Part shown: piece after piece, positions 46,036 to 54,416 of the stretch | Layout: each line of letters starts with the position of its first letter | Position numbering within the stretch: the first letter of the stretch is position 1 | Assembly (NCBI RefSeq): GCF_025506355.1 | Contig: NZ_JANZYP010000008.1 | Coordinates: forward strand, 1-64,000 | Reading direction: 5' to 3' | Source: Sphaerisporangium corydalis | GTDB lineage: Bacteria > Actinomycetota > Actinomycetes > Streptosporangiales > Streptosporangiaceae | DNA: 64,000 nucleotides | Position numbers and translations under genes: made by a program | The notes under the pieces: model-generated | What the model was told of the DNA's origin: nothing | Database searches by the model: none | Seen by the model: only the letters and a program-made list of their open reading frames with translations

Positions 46036-46157
46036 GGCAGGAAGTGGTCACGGGCGGGCAGCTTGCTGCCGTCCATTCGTCTGGTTCGGGGCGCTGAATT
46101 GCCGGAGAGTTGTTCTCACAAGGACGAACACAAAACCTCCCGGAAAAGAGCAACGAA
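46036..46157 (+). promoter_or_regulatory. Conserved GTTWD-cassette leader, copy 5
   Basis: 122 bp. Same hairpin; middle of the copy 4 type (TTCGGGGCGCTGAATTGCC). A TGA in this middle stops the frame that is open through copies 1-3, again arguing for a non-coding leader. Confidence 0.75.
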
Positions 46158-46286
46158 ATGACGAACTCCACTTTCTCCCCCGCCAGGAACACCGCCACCC
46201 GCGCCGCTGGCACCACCTGGGACTCCCGCGCCGCGGGCACCACCTGGGACGGCTTCGGAAAGACCCCCGGCACCACCTGGGACTAG
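46158..46286 (+). CDS. GTTWD triple-repeat peptide, copy 5
   Basis: A 42-residue peptide: MTNSTFSPARNTATRAA, then GTTWD units with linkers SRAA and GFGKTP, ending in GTTWD. It combines the short SRAA first linker of copy 4 with the GFGKTP-type second linker of copies 1-3. Downstream is the alpha/beta hydrolase gene, ~410 bp away. Confidence 0.75.
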   Translation: MTNSTFSPARNTATRAAGTTWDSRAAGTTWDGFGKTPGTTWD

Positions 46287-46696
46287 AAACTCCGAACCTC
46301 CCGGAATACGAAAAGCCACCTCGAAACCAATTGAAGACCTGAAACCGGAAAGCCAACAGAATCGCCGCCCGGACAGCCAGAAAGAATCACCGCACCACCA
46401 CGAAAGAGCAGCCCCGGTCACGCCGATCGAGACCATCCGCACCCCGATGGCATCGGCCAATCTGAGAAACCGGGCATTCCACGGCCACTTCGACGCCGAG
46501 ACGCGCGAAACCCCCCGTCTCCAGCCATGACCGGCCGACTCCCCTCACAGATCGCCGGCACGACGGCCCGCCGCGCGGCCGTACCCCCGCCGCACCGGGC
46601 GCCCGCCGCCGGGCGCACCCATCTGAAGATCGCTCCGGAAATCCGTGGACGGTGTCCCGGTCGCCCCCGAATACTGGTGCTCCCTGACCAGCGATC
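46287..46696 (+). other. Gap after cassette copy 5
   Basis: A 410-bp stretch: ~100 bp of A-rich spacer, the cassette 3' element (about 46388-46486), and ~210 bp before the hydrolase gene with no supported ORF. The hydrolase promoter must lie here. Confidence 0.5.
46414..46486. repeat. Cassette 3' element, copy 5
   Basis: CCGGTCACGCCGA, then CCGATG-G-CATCGG, then AACCGGGCATTCCACGGCC. Near-identical blocks in the same order as copy 2, although its leader belongs with copy 4. Confidence 0.7.
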
Positions 46697-47542
46697 ATGA
46701 GGACTCCTGTGCCCTTCTTCGCCTCCTCGGCCGGTACGCCCCTGCACTACGACCTACGGGGCAGGGGGCCGTTGCTCGTCTGCCAGCCAGGTGGTCCCGC
46801 CCGGCCCGCGTCGTACCTGGAGACGCTCGGCGGCCTCGACCGGCACCGCACCCTCGTGCTGCTGAACCCCCGGGGCGTCGGTCAGTCTGCCGCCGCCGGC
46901 CATTACCGGTTCACGGACCTGGCGGACGACCTCGAAGCCCTGCGGCGGCACCTGGACGTGGACACCCTCGACCTGCTGGGCCACTCCGCGGGAGCGCTGC
47001 CGGTCGCGGTGTACGCGGCCAGGCACCCCTCACGTGTACGGCGCCTGGTGCTGCTCACCCCCACCCGTCGCCTGGTCCCCGTGCGGGACGGTGAGACCGA
47101 TCGCGAGACCTACGCCAAGCAGCTCTTCGGCCAGGAGCCGTGGCTCGGCGACGCCCTCGCGGCGGTCAGGGAGATGGCGTCGGCGACGACGGAGGAGGAG
47201 GTGGACGCCCTGACCGACCGGATGATGCCGTTGTTCTACGGGCGGTGGGACGCCGCCGCGCGGGCGCACGCCTTCGACGTGGAGGGCACCGCGTACGCCC
47301 CCGTCGCCAGTGCGGGCTTCGACGATCCCGCCTTCGACCTGGCGACGTTCGGCGCGGTCACCGCCCCGGTGTCCCTTCTCGTCGGGGACCGTGACTGGAA
47401 CGTCGGCAGCCGGGCCCCCGAGGTCATGGCCGGCTGGTTCCCCAAGGCCGAGATCGCCTGGCTGCGCGGCTGCGGCCACTTCCCCTGGGTGGACGACCCC
47501 CGCCAGACCGCCACGGCCGTCCTCGACGTCGTCTCGCCCTGA
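46697..47542 (+). CDS. Alpha/beta hydrolase (proline iminopeptidase-like)
   Basis: A 281-residue alpha/beta hydrolase. The oxyanion strand LLVCQPGGP, NPRGVGQS, the nucleophile elbow LLGHSAGAL (Ser near residue 99), LLVGDRDW for the Asp, and GCGHFPWVD for the His are visible. The NPRG(V/T)G motif is typical of proline iminopeptidase-like enzymes, but other esterases share it, so substrate is open. Confidence 0.88.
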   Translation: MRTPVPFFASSAGTPLHYDLRGRGPLLVCQPGGPARPASYLETLGGLDRHRTLVLLNPRGVGQSAAAGHYRFTDLADDLEALRRHLDVDTLDLLGHSAGALPVAVYAARHPSRVRRLVLLTPTRRLVPVRDGETDRETYAKQLFGQEPWLGDALAAVREMASATTEEEVDALTDRMMPLFYGRWDAAARAHAFDVEGTAYAPVASAGFDDPAFDLATFGAVTAPVSLLVGDRDWNVGSRAPEVMAGWFPKAEIAWLRGCGHFPWVDDPRQTATAVLDVVSP

Positions 47543-47586
47543 CCCGCGAAGAGACCTGATCCGCCGAGTGCGGGGCCGCCGAGGGG

Positions 47587-48147
47587 TCAGCCGAGTTCGG
47601 CGCGGATCTCCTGGCGGAGGGTGTCGAAGTCGACCCCGGCGTCGGCGATGACCTTGGCGGCCAGGCCCTCGCCCTCCCTGAGCAGGCCCAGCAGGATGTG
47701 GCCGCCGCAGATGTAGTTGTGGCCGAGGGCCAGGGACTCGCGCAGGGAGAGTTCCAGCACCTTCTTCGCCCGCCGGGTGAAGGGGAGGCGACCCCCCACC
47801 CGCCACGGCCGGTCACGGCGGGAGCGGGGCTCACGGTCGAGGGCCCCCGGCCCGAAGGTGGCCTCGACCTTCTCCCGGATCGCGTCCAGGTCGATGCCGA
47901 TCGACTCCAGCGCCGAGGCGTCCAGGTCGTCGGGCGCGGCCGCCGCGACGAGCCGCCCGATCCTGTCGCCCACGTCGTCGTGCTCCAGCCCGTGCCGGGC
48001 GAGGACCGTGGCGGGCACCGTGCCGGGTTGCCGCAGGAGGGCGAGCAGCAGGTGCTCGGTGCCGATGTGGTCGTGGTCGAACAGGAGGGCCTCTTCTTGG
48101 GCCAGTACCACCGTCTGCCGCGCGTCCTCGTGAAACCGCTCGAACAT
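47587..48147 (-). CDS. ClpN-domain protein (double Clp R repeat, no ATPase)
   Basis: A 186-residue protein made of Clp_N repeats without AAA+ modules: residues 1-75 (FHEDARQTVVLAQEEALLFDHDHIGTEHLLLALLR) and ~120-185 (FTRRAKKVLELSLRESLALGHNYICGGHILLGLL). It may act as an adaptor that delivers or protects substrates of ClpC/ClpA, or as a stress protein. ATG 48147 follows a GGGAGAAGTAAGG ribosome site two nucleotides after the stop of the HTH gene, so the two form an operon. Confidence 0.88.
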   Translation of the reverse strand: MFERFHEDARQTVVLAQEEALLFDHDHIGTEHLLLALLRQPGTVPATVLARHGLEHDDVGDRIGRLVAAAAPDDLDASALESIGIDLDAIREKVEATFGPGALDREPRSRRDRPWRVGGRLPFTRRAKKVLELSLRESLALGHNYICGGHILLGLLREGEGLAAKVIADAGVDFDTLRQEIRAELG

Positions 48148-48149
48148 CC

Positions 48150-48383
48150 TTACTTCTCCCGTCTGAGTAGACCGCGGCCGCCCGCGTACTTCTTGTGAAC
48201 CGCCTGCCTGCTCACGCCGAGCAGTACCGCGATCTCCTGCCAGGACCAGCCCTGATCCCGTGCGCTGTCCACCTGGAGCGCCTCCAGCCGCTCGACAAGG
48301 ATCCGCAACGCCCGTACGGCCCTGAGCCCGACGGACGGATCGCGGCTGCCGGCGTCGGAGGCCAACTGTGCCGTGTCGCTCAT
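48150..48383 (-). CDS. Small HTH regulator, likely autorepressor
   Basis: A 77-residue protein with an AsnC/sigma-like helix-turn-helix at residues ~45-66 (SWQEIAVLLGVSRQAVHKKY) after a helical stretch. The basic tail GGRGLLRREK ends the protein. It is the first gene of the ClpN operon. Its start lies 7 nt after a TATATT -10, so the mRNA is probably leaderless. Two 16-bp operators overlap the promoter and suit autorepression. Confidence 0.82.
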   Translation of the reverse strand: MSDTAQLASDAGSRDPSVGLRAVRALRILVERLEALQVDSARDQGWSWQEIAVLLGVSRQAVHKKYAGGRGLLRREK

Positions 48384-48387
48384 GTAT

Positions 48388-48430
48388 GTCAATATAAGTT
48401 GACGCCGCCGCGATGTCAACCATAGTTGAC
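48388..48430 (-). promoter_or_regulatory. Near-consensus leaderless promoter with twin GTCAA-N6-TTGAC operators
   Basis: On the minus strand: -35 TTGACA (48414-48419), 17-bp spacer, -10 TATATT (48391-48396), with the ATG 7 nt later. Two palindromes of the form GTCAA-N6-TTGAC lie at 48388-48403 (over the -10) and 48415-48430 (over the -35), spaced 27 bp apart centre to centre. Confidence 0.8.
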
Positions 48431-48552
48431 GGACCTTCTCGGAAGGATCTTCGGGAGGGGCGGATCGGAAGTCGTGTCCTGGCTGGTAGAGCGGCACACG
48501 GGCCGGAAAAGCGTTTGCCGCGCGACCCCGCGTTTGCCAGCCTGAGGGGGTT

Positions 48553-50244
48553 ATGCGATCCCTGCCCCATGCCGATCCCGGCATTCCCGATGCCCGCAGC
48601 CCTCTCCGATACCTGTGGTGGACCGCCCGCGCGCAGACGGGCCCGCTGGTCGTCGGCGTCGTGTTCGCCGTGCTGTGGTGGCTCGGGCAGGCCCTGGTCC
48701 CCTCCGCCCTGGGCAAGGCCGTCGACAGCCTCACCACCGACGACTCCGACGGGCTGGTCCGCTGGTCGGCGGTGCTGCTGGGCCTCGGGGTCGTGACCGC
48801 GCTCGGCGGCGTGATGCGCCACCGCCTGGCGGTCTACAACTGGCTGGCCGCCGCCTACCGCACGGTGCAGGTCACCGCGCGGCAGTCGACCCGGCTCGGC
48901 GCCACCCTGCCGAAGCTGCTGTCCACCGGCGAGGTGATCAGCGTCGGCAACTCCGACATCGCCCACATCGGCAACGCCATGGACATCCTGCTGCGCGGCG
49001 TCGGCGCGATCGTGGCCATCGCGACGGTCACCGTCATCCTGATCACGACCTCACCGCAGCTCGGCCTGATCGTGCTGGCCGGCGTCCCGCTGATGGCCGT
49101 GGGCGTCGCTCCGCTGCTCAGGCCGCTGCACCGGCGGCAGCACGCGCAACGCGACCTGCAGGGCGACCTCGCCACCCGGGCCTCCGACATCGTCGCCGGC
49201 CTGCGCGTGCTGCGCGGCATCGGCGGCGAGCAGGTCTTCGCCGAGCGCTACCGCCAGGAGTCCCAGAGCGTGCGGTTCGCCGGTGTGCGGGTGGCCTCGG
49301 TCGACGCCACGCTGGAAGGAGCCCAGCTCCTGCTGCCGGGCGTCCTCATCGCGTTCGTCACCTGGCAGGGCGCCCACTACGCCATGGACGGCACGATCAC
49401 CATCGGTCAGCTCGTCGCCTTCTACGGGTACGCGTTGTTCCTGGTCGGGCCGCTGCGCACGCTCACAGAAGCCGCCGACAAGCTCACCAAGGGCCACGTC
49501 GCCGCCCGCAGGGTCGTCCGCATCCTGGCGCTCGACCCCGAGATCAAGGGCGAGGGCACGGCCACCACACCCGGCGGCGACCTGGCCGACGAGGCCTCCG
49601 GGGTGACCGTTCCGCAGGGACGGTTCACCGCCCTGGCCGGGGCCGTACCCGAGGACGCGATCGCCGTCGCCGACCGGCTCGGACACTACGTCGCGGCGGA
49701 CGCCTCCTTCGGGGGCGTCCCGCTGGCCGATCTGCCGCTGCCCGAGGTCCGGCGCCGCATCCTGGTGGCGGGCAACGACGCCCGGCTGTTCAGCGGGCGG
49801 CTGCGCGACCAGCTCGACGTCACCGGCTCCGCCACCGACGACGACCTGCGCCGCGCGCTGCGCGCCGCCTGCGCCGAGGACGTGGTCGAGGCGCTGCCCG
49901 AGGGGCTCGACTCGCACGTCGCCGAGGCCGGCAGGGAGTTCTCCGGCGGCCAGCAGCAGCGGCTGCGGCTCGTACGGGCGCTGCTCGCCGCGCCGGAGGT
50001 GCTGATCCTGGTGGAGCCGACGAGCGCCGTCGACGCGCACACGGAGGCGCGCATCGCCGAGCGGCTCGGCGACGCCCGCCAGGGACGCACGACGCTGGTC
50101 TGCACGACCAGCCCGCTCGTCCTCGGCCGGGCGGACCACGTCATCTACATGCGGGACGGCCGGGTACGCGCCGAGGGCACCCACCGCTCCCTGCTCGCCA
50201 CCCACCCCGACTACACCGCGACCGTCACCCGAGGGGAGGACTGA
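48553..50244 (+). CDS. ABC exporter half-transporter with degenerate ATP site (A subunit)
   Basis: A 563-residue permease-ATPase fusion with six membrane helices in the first ~320 residues (type I exporter). The ATPase half is crippled. Where GxxGxGKST should be there is AGAVPEDAIAVAD, and Walker B reads VLILVEPTSAVD, with Val in place of the Mg-binding Asp. The signature FSGGQQQRLRLVRALL near residue 461 is intact. It therefore cannot bind/hydrolyse ATP alone but can supply the signature to its partner, encoded directly downstream. ATG 48553 follows GAGGGGG. Confidence 0.88.
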   Translation: MRSLPHADPGIPDARSPLRYLWWTARAQTGPLVVGVVFAVLWWLGQALVPSALGKAVDSLTTDDSDGLVRWSAVLLGLGVVTALGGVMRHRLAVYNWLAAAYRTVQVTARQSTRLGATLPKLLSTGEVISVGNSDIAHIGNAMDILLRGVGAIVAIATVTVILITTSPQLGLIVLAGVPLMAVGVAPLLRPLHRRQHAQRDLQGDLATRASDIVAGLRVLRGIGGEQVFAERYRQESQSVRFAGVRVASVDATLEGAQLLLPGVLIAFVTWQGAHYAMDGTITIGQLVAFYGYALFLVGPLRTLTEAADKLTKGHVAARRVVRILALDPEIKGEGTATTPGGDLADEASGVTVPQGRFTALAGAVPEDAIAVADRLGHYVAADASFGGVPLADLPLPEVRRRILVAGNDARLFSGRLRDQLDVTGSATDDDLRRALRAACAEDVVEALPEGLDSHVAEAGREFSGGQQQRLRLVRALLAAPEVLILVEPTSAVDAHTEARIAERLGDARQGRTTLVCTTSPLVLGRADHVIYMRDGRVRAEGTHRSLLATHPDYTATVTRGED

Positions 50245-50246
50245 AC

Positions 50247-52232
50247 GTGAGCGTGCACCAGGCCAGCGAGCCAGTGCTGGACGAGAGCGATACGGGTCAG
50301 GACCCGGCGAACGAGAACCGCCAGGACACCGCCCATAATCCCGGCGAACGAAAGCCGTCCGTCAAGGAGAAACCCGGGCCCGCCGGGGTGCGGGACCAGA
50401 CCCCGGACGGGGGCGGGGGAGTGCGGGATCAGGCCCAGGACGGGGGACAGGGGAAGCCGTCCGATCGGGCACCGGCCGCCGGCGGGAACCAGAGGCGGAT
50501 CCTGCCCGTCGCCGACCAGGCACAGGTCCGGGCGTACGCGCGCAGGCTGACGCTGAAGTACCCCGGCGCGCTCACGCTCGCCCTGAGCCTGCACGGCCTC
50601 GGCGCCGTCGCCGGGCTCGCCGGGCCGCGCCTGCTCGGCGAGCTGGTCGAGGGCGTGCGCGACGGCACCGGCGTCAGCGTCGACACGGTCGCGCTGACCA
50701 TCGCCGGTTTCATCGTCGTGCAGGCGGTCCTGATCCGGTACGCCGTGTACGTGTCGGCCAGGCTCGGCGAGAAGGTCCTCGCGGAGCTGCGGGAGGAGTT
50801 CGTCGACCGCGTCCTCGCGCTGCCCCTGTCGACCGTGGAGCGGGCCGGCTCCGGCGACCTGGTCACCCGCACGTCCCGTGACGTCGACGCGCTGTCGCGC
50901 ACCGTGCGCCACGCCGTGCCGGAGACGCTCATCGCCGTGGTGGCGGGAGCGTTCGTCCTCGGCGCGCTGGCCCTGGTCGGGCCGCTTCTCGTGCTGCCGA
51001 CGCTCATCGCCGTGCCGCTGATCTGGTTCTCCACCCGGTGGTACCTCAAGCGGGCCAGGGACGGCTACCTGCGCGAGAACGCCGCGTGGGCGGACATGAC
51101 CGAGGGCCTCACCGAGACCGTGGAAGGCGCGAGGACGGTCGAGGCGTTCGGCCTGCAGCACCGCCGGCACGAGCGCACCGACACCGACATCGCCAGGTCG
51201 TGGGCGGCCGAGCGGTACACCCTGGGGTTGCGCACGGTGTGGTTCCCCATGGTCGAGTTCGGCTACGTCATCCCGGTCGTGGCGACGTTGCTGATCGGCG
51301 GCATGTTCTACCTGCGCGGCTGGGTGTCGCTGGCGCAGGTCACCGCCGCCACCCTGTACGTGCAGCAGCTCATCGACCCGCTCGACCGGTTGCTGTCGTG
51401 GGTGGACGAGCTCCAGGTCGGCGGGGCGTCGATGGCCCGGCTGCTCGGGGTGGCCAACGTGCCCGACGACCGCAACGTCGGCACCGAGCGTCCCGACGGC
51501 GAGGAGATGGTCGCCGACGACGTCCGGTACGCCTACCGGGAGGGCCATGACGTGCTGCACGGCGTGTCGCTGCGGGTCGCGCCCGGGGAGCGGCTCGCGA
51601 TGGTCGGCCCGTCGGGCGCGGGGAAGTCGACCCTGGGCCGGCTGCTGGCCGGGATCCACGGTCCGCGCACCGGAGTGGTCACGGTCGGCGGGGTGCCGCT
51701 GGTCGACCTGCCCCTGGACGAGCTGCGCGGGCACGTGGCGCTCGTCACCCAGGAACACCACGTGTTCCGGGGCACGCTGAGAGACAACGTCCTGATCGCC
51801 CGGCCGGACGCCGGGGACGAGGCGGTCGCCGGGGCGCTGAAGGCGGTCGACGCGTCGGAGTGGGTGGAGGCGCTGCCCGAGGGGCTGGACACGGTCGTCG
51901 GCTCCGGCGGCCTGGCGGTGTCGCCGGCGCAGGCGCAGCAGGTCGCGCTCGCCCGGCTGGTGCTCGCCGACCCGCACACGCTGGTCCTGGACGAGGCGAC
52001 CTCGCTGATCGACCCGCGCGCGGCCCGTCACCTGGAACGGTCGCTCGCGGCCGTCCTGGACGGGCGCACGGTCATCGCCATCGCGCACCGGCTCTACACG
52101 GCGCACGACGCCGACCGGGTCGCCGTGGTCGAGGACGGCCGCATCAGCGAGCTGGGCTCACACGACGAACTGGTCGCCCAGGGCGGTGCCTACGCCGCCC
52201 TCTGGACCAGCTGGCACGGCCCCACCCCATGA
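50247..52232 (+). CDS. ABC exporter half-transporter with catalytic ATP site (B subunit)
   Basis: A 661-residue exporter half. ~95 hydrophilic N-terminal residues (Asp/Gly/Pro/Gln-rich) precede six membrane helices. The ATPase has an intact Walker A GPSGAGKST near residue 454 and Walker B LVLDEATSLID near 578. The signature, however, is VSPAQAQQVALARL instead of LSGGQ. This is the mirror of the A subunit, so the dimer would have one working site. GTG 50247 is two nucleotides after the previous stop, with GAGGGGAGGA upstream. Substrate not deducible; drug or lipid export is typical. Confidence 0.9.
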   Translation: MSVHQASEPVLDESDTGQDPANENRQDTAHNPGERKPSVKEKPGPAGVRDQTPDGGGGVRDQAQDGGQGKPSDRAPAAGGNQRRILPVADQAQVRAYARRLTLKYPGALTLALSLHGLGAVAGLAGPRLLGELVEGVRDGTGVSVDTVALTIAGFIVVQAVLIRYAVYVSARLGEKVLAELREEFVDRVLALPLSTVERAGSGDLVTRTSRDVDALSRTVRHAVPETLIAVVAGAFVLGALALVGPLLVLPTLIAVPLIWFSTRWYLKRARDGYLRENAAWADMTEGLTETVEGARTVEAFGLQHRRHERTDTDIARSWAAERYTLGLRTVWFPMVEFGYVIPVVATLLIGGMFYLRGWVSLAQVTAATLYVQQLIDPLDRLLSWVDELQVGGASMARLLGVANVPDDRNVGTERPDGEEMVADDVRYAYREGHDVLHGVSLRVAPGERLAMVGPSGAGKSTLGRLLAGIHGPRTGVVTVGGVPLVDLPLDELRGHVALVTQEHHVFRGTLRDNVLIARPDAGDEAVAGALKAVDASEWVEALPEGLDTVVGSGGLAVSPAQAQQVALARLVLADPHTLVLDEATSLIDPRAARHLERSLAAVLDGRTVIAIAHRLYTAHDADRVAVVEDGRISELGSHDELVAQGGAYAALWTSWHGPTP

Positions 52233-52276
52233 CCGCTCCCCCCACCTCCCCTGATCGGGAGGTGGGGGGAGCGGTT
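52233..52276. terminator. 19-bp bidirectional terminator
   Basis: ACCGCTCCCCCCACCTCCC pairs perfectly with the complementary arm at 52258-52276 around CTGATC. It lies directly between the ABC gene stop and the convergent peptidase gene. Confidence 0.85.
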
Positions 52277-52282
52277 CGTGGG

Positions 52283-54346
52283 TCACGGGGTCAGGGAGGA
52301 CTTGAGGAAGTCGACCTGGAGGAGGAGCAGGTTTTCGGCGATCACCTCTTGGGGGGTCATGTGGGTGACGCCGGACAGGGGGAGGACGGTGTGGGGGCGG
52401 CCGGCGGCGACCAGGGCCGATGAGAGGCGCAGGGTGTGGGCGGCCACCACGTTGTCGTCGGCGAGGCCGTGGATGAGCAGGAGCGGGCGCTCCAGCTTCT
52501 CGGCGTCGGCCATCAGCGAGGAGCGGGCGTACACGTCGGGAAGCTCGGCGGGGTGGCCGAGGTAGCGCTCGGTGTAGGCGGTGTCGTAGAGCCGCCAGTC
52601 GGTGACCGGCGCCCCGGCGATGGCCGCGTGGAACACGTCGGGCCGGCGCATGACCGCGAGCGCCGCGAGGAACCCGCCGAACGACCACCCCTTGATGGCC
52701 ACCCGGGACAGGTCGAGGTCGTCGGGGTAGAGCTGGGCGGCGCCCTTGAGGGCGTCGACCTGGTCCTCCAGCACAGGGGTCGCCAGGTCGTGCAGCACCT
52801 CGCGCTCGAAGGCGGGGCCGCGCCCCGGGGTGCCCCGGCCGTCGGCCACGATCACCGCGAAGCCCTGGTCGGCGAACCACTGGGACTCCAGGAACCCCCG
52901 CCCGGAGGCCGTCACCCGCTGCGCGTGCGGCCCGCCGTACGGGTCCATGAGGACGGGCAGGCGCCGGGAGCCGGGGACGTGGCCGCTCGGCAGCAGCACG
53001 GCGGTGGCGAGGCCGCGCTCGCCCGTGCGGACCAGCGAGACCCGGGGCTCCAGCTTCGGCCGCTCGGCGAGCGACCCGATGTGGAACCGCTTGCCACCCA
53101 CACCCACCTGGACGGTGGTGGCGGCGGTGTGGAGGGAGTGGGAGATGGTGAGGAGGGTGCCGCCGGACAGGCGGCCGTTGTGGACGCCGGGCTCGGTGGT
53201 GACCGGGGAGATGGAGCCCCCGGACCAGGTCCACAGGTGGATCTCGGTGGGCTCGGCGCTCGCGCGGAACAGGACGGTGTCGCCGTCGACGCTCGCCACG
53301 TCGCGGACGTGCAGGGACGGCGGCGTGACCGGCTCGTCTCCGATGAACAGGCGCCGCCCGCCGCCGGAGTCGGCCACCCACACCAGGGTGCCGTCGGACA
53401 GCCGGGCGGGCACTCCTTGCACGACCTCCACCCACGCGTCGTCGGTGTCCTCGCGGACCGGCTCGGTCGCGCCCGTGGCGGGGTCGACGGAGAACAGCCG
53501 CATCGCCTTCTGGTCGCGCGGCATCGTGACGATCGAGGGGCCGAACCGGTCCCAGGCGGCCGTCACGAGGTACTCGTCGTCGAAGGGGACCGCCGTGCGC
53601 GAGCCGTCGAGGCCGAGGACCAGCAGCTCGACCCTGGCGTTGGCCGTGCCGGCCGAGGGGTAGGCGACCGGGACGGGCGGCTTGGCGGGGTTGGCCGGGT
53701 CGGCGATGTGCCAGGTCTGGACCGGCGACTCGTCGGCGCGCTCGGCGAGCAGCGCCGTGCCGTCGGGCGACCACCAGTAGCCGGTCATGCGGTCGAGCTC
53801 CTCGGCGGCGATGAACTCCGCCAGCCCGTACGTCACGCCGCCCGCCTCGGGGGTCGCCAGGGCGCGGTCGTGACCGGTGGCGAGGTCCTGGACGCGCAGG
53901 GCGCCGCCCGTGACGTACGCCACACGGGTGCCGTCGGGGGACAGGCGCGGGTCGATCACCGCGCCGGGGGTGTCGAGCCGCCGCACGGCGCCCGACCTCA
54001 GCTCGGCGAGGTAGAGCCCGCCCGACAGCGCGAAGACCGCCGACGCCACGGCGGAGTCGGCGCCGTAGGCGACCACGCCGCCCGCCTGCTCCCTGGCGCG
54101 CTCACGCCGGGCCCGCTCCTCGGGCGGCAGGTCCTCGTCGGCGGCGCCGAGGTCGGCGGGGTCGACCACGAGGCGCTCGGCGCCCGTGCCGAGGTCGAGC
54201 TCCCACAGGCAGGTCACCGGGTCGGTGCCGGACCGGCTGCGCAGGAAGACGACCCGGTCTCCCCCCGGGGCGATGGTGAAGCCGCGGGGCACCCCGAGGG
54301 TGAAGCGGCGGGTCCTGGCGTAAAGGCGCGGGAAGCTCTCACTCAT
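52283..54346 (-). CDS. S9 prolyl oligopeptidase/dipeptidyl-peptidase IV-like enzyme
   Basis: A 687-residue serine peptidase. About 430 residues form a beta-propeller (repeated strands with [19 protein letters not shown]), the C-terminal ~250 an alpha/beta hydrolase. Catalytic triad candidates: Ser in KGWSFGGF, Asp in GLADDN, His in [14 protein letters not shown] and [14 protein letters not shown] are DPP IV landmarks. No signal peptide, so probably cytoplasmic. Start at 54346 or 54355 (both ATG; AGGAG lies too close to the first). Confidence 0.92.
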   Translation of the reverse strand: MSESFPRLYARTRRFTLGVPRGFTIAPGGDRVVFLRSRSGTDPVTCLWELDLGTGAERLVVDPADLGAADEDLPPEERARRERAREQAGGVVAYGADSAVASAVFALSGGLYLAELRSGAVRRLDTPGAVIDPRLSPDGTRVAYVTGGALRVQDLATGHDRALATPEAGGVTYGLAEFIAAEELDRMTGYWWSPDGTALLAERADESPVQTWHIADPANPAKPPVPVAYPSAGTANARVELLVLGLDGSRTAVPFDDEYLVTAAWDRFGPSIVTMPRDQKAMRLFSVDPATGATEPVREDTDDAWVEVVQGVPARLSDGTLVWVADSGGGRRLFIGDEPVTPPSLHVRDVASVDGDTVLFRASAEPTEIHLWTWSGGSISPVTTEPGVHNGRLSGGTLLTISHSLHTAATTVQVGVGGKRFHIGSLAERPKLEPRVSLVRTGERGLATAVLLPSGHVPGSRRLPVLMDPYGGPHAQRVTASGRGFLESQWFADQGFAVIVADGRGTPGRGPAFEREVLHDLATPVLEDQVDALKGAAQLYPDDLDLSRVAIKGWSFGGFLAALAVMRRPDVFHAAIAGAPVTDWRLYDTAYTERYLGHPAELPDVYARSSLMADAEKLERPLLLIHGLADDNVVAAHTLRLSSALVAAGRPHTVLPLSGVTHMTPQEVIAENLLLLQVDFLKSSLTP

Positions 54347-54416
54347 GCTCCTCATATTGCCAGGCCAACAACCAGGGAGATGCTTCCTGTCGGGGGCTGG
54401 GGATAACCTCGAAGAC

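Noticed and set aside
46116-46460. Antisense collagen-like (VPGGAGG) ORFs over the GTTWD cassettes
   Set aside because: They mirror the GTTWD codons on the other strand, lack consistent starts and ribosome sites, and differ between copies.
35948-46486. Integron-type cassette array or retron
   Set aside because: The alternation is suggestive, but no tyrosine integrase or reverse transcriptase was found and the 3' elements are not attC-like in detail.
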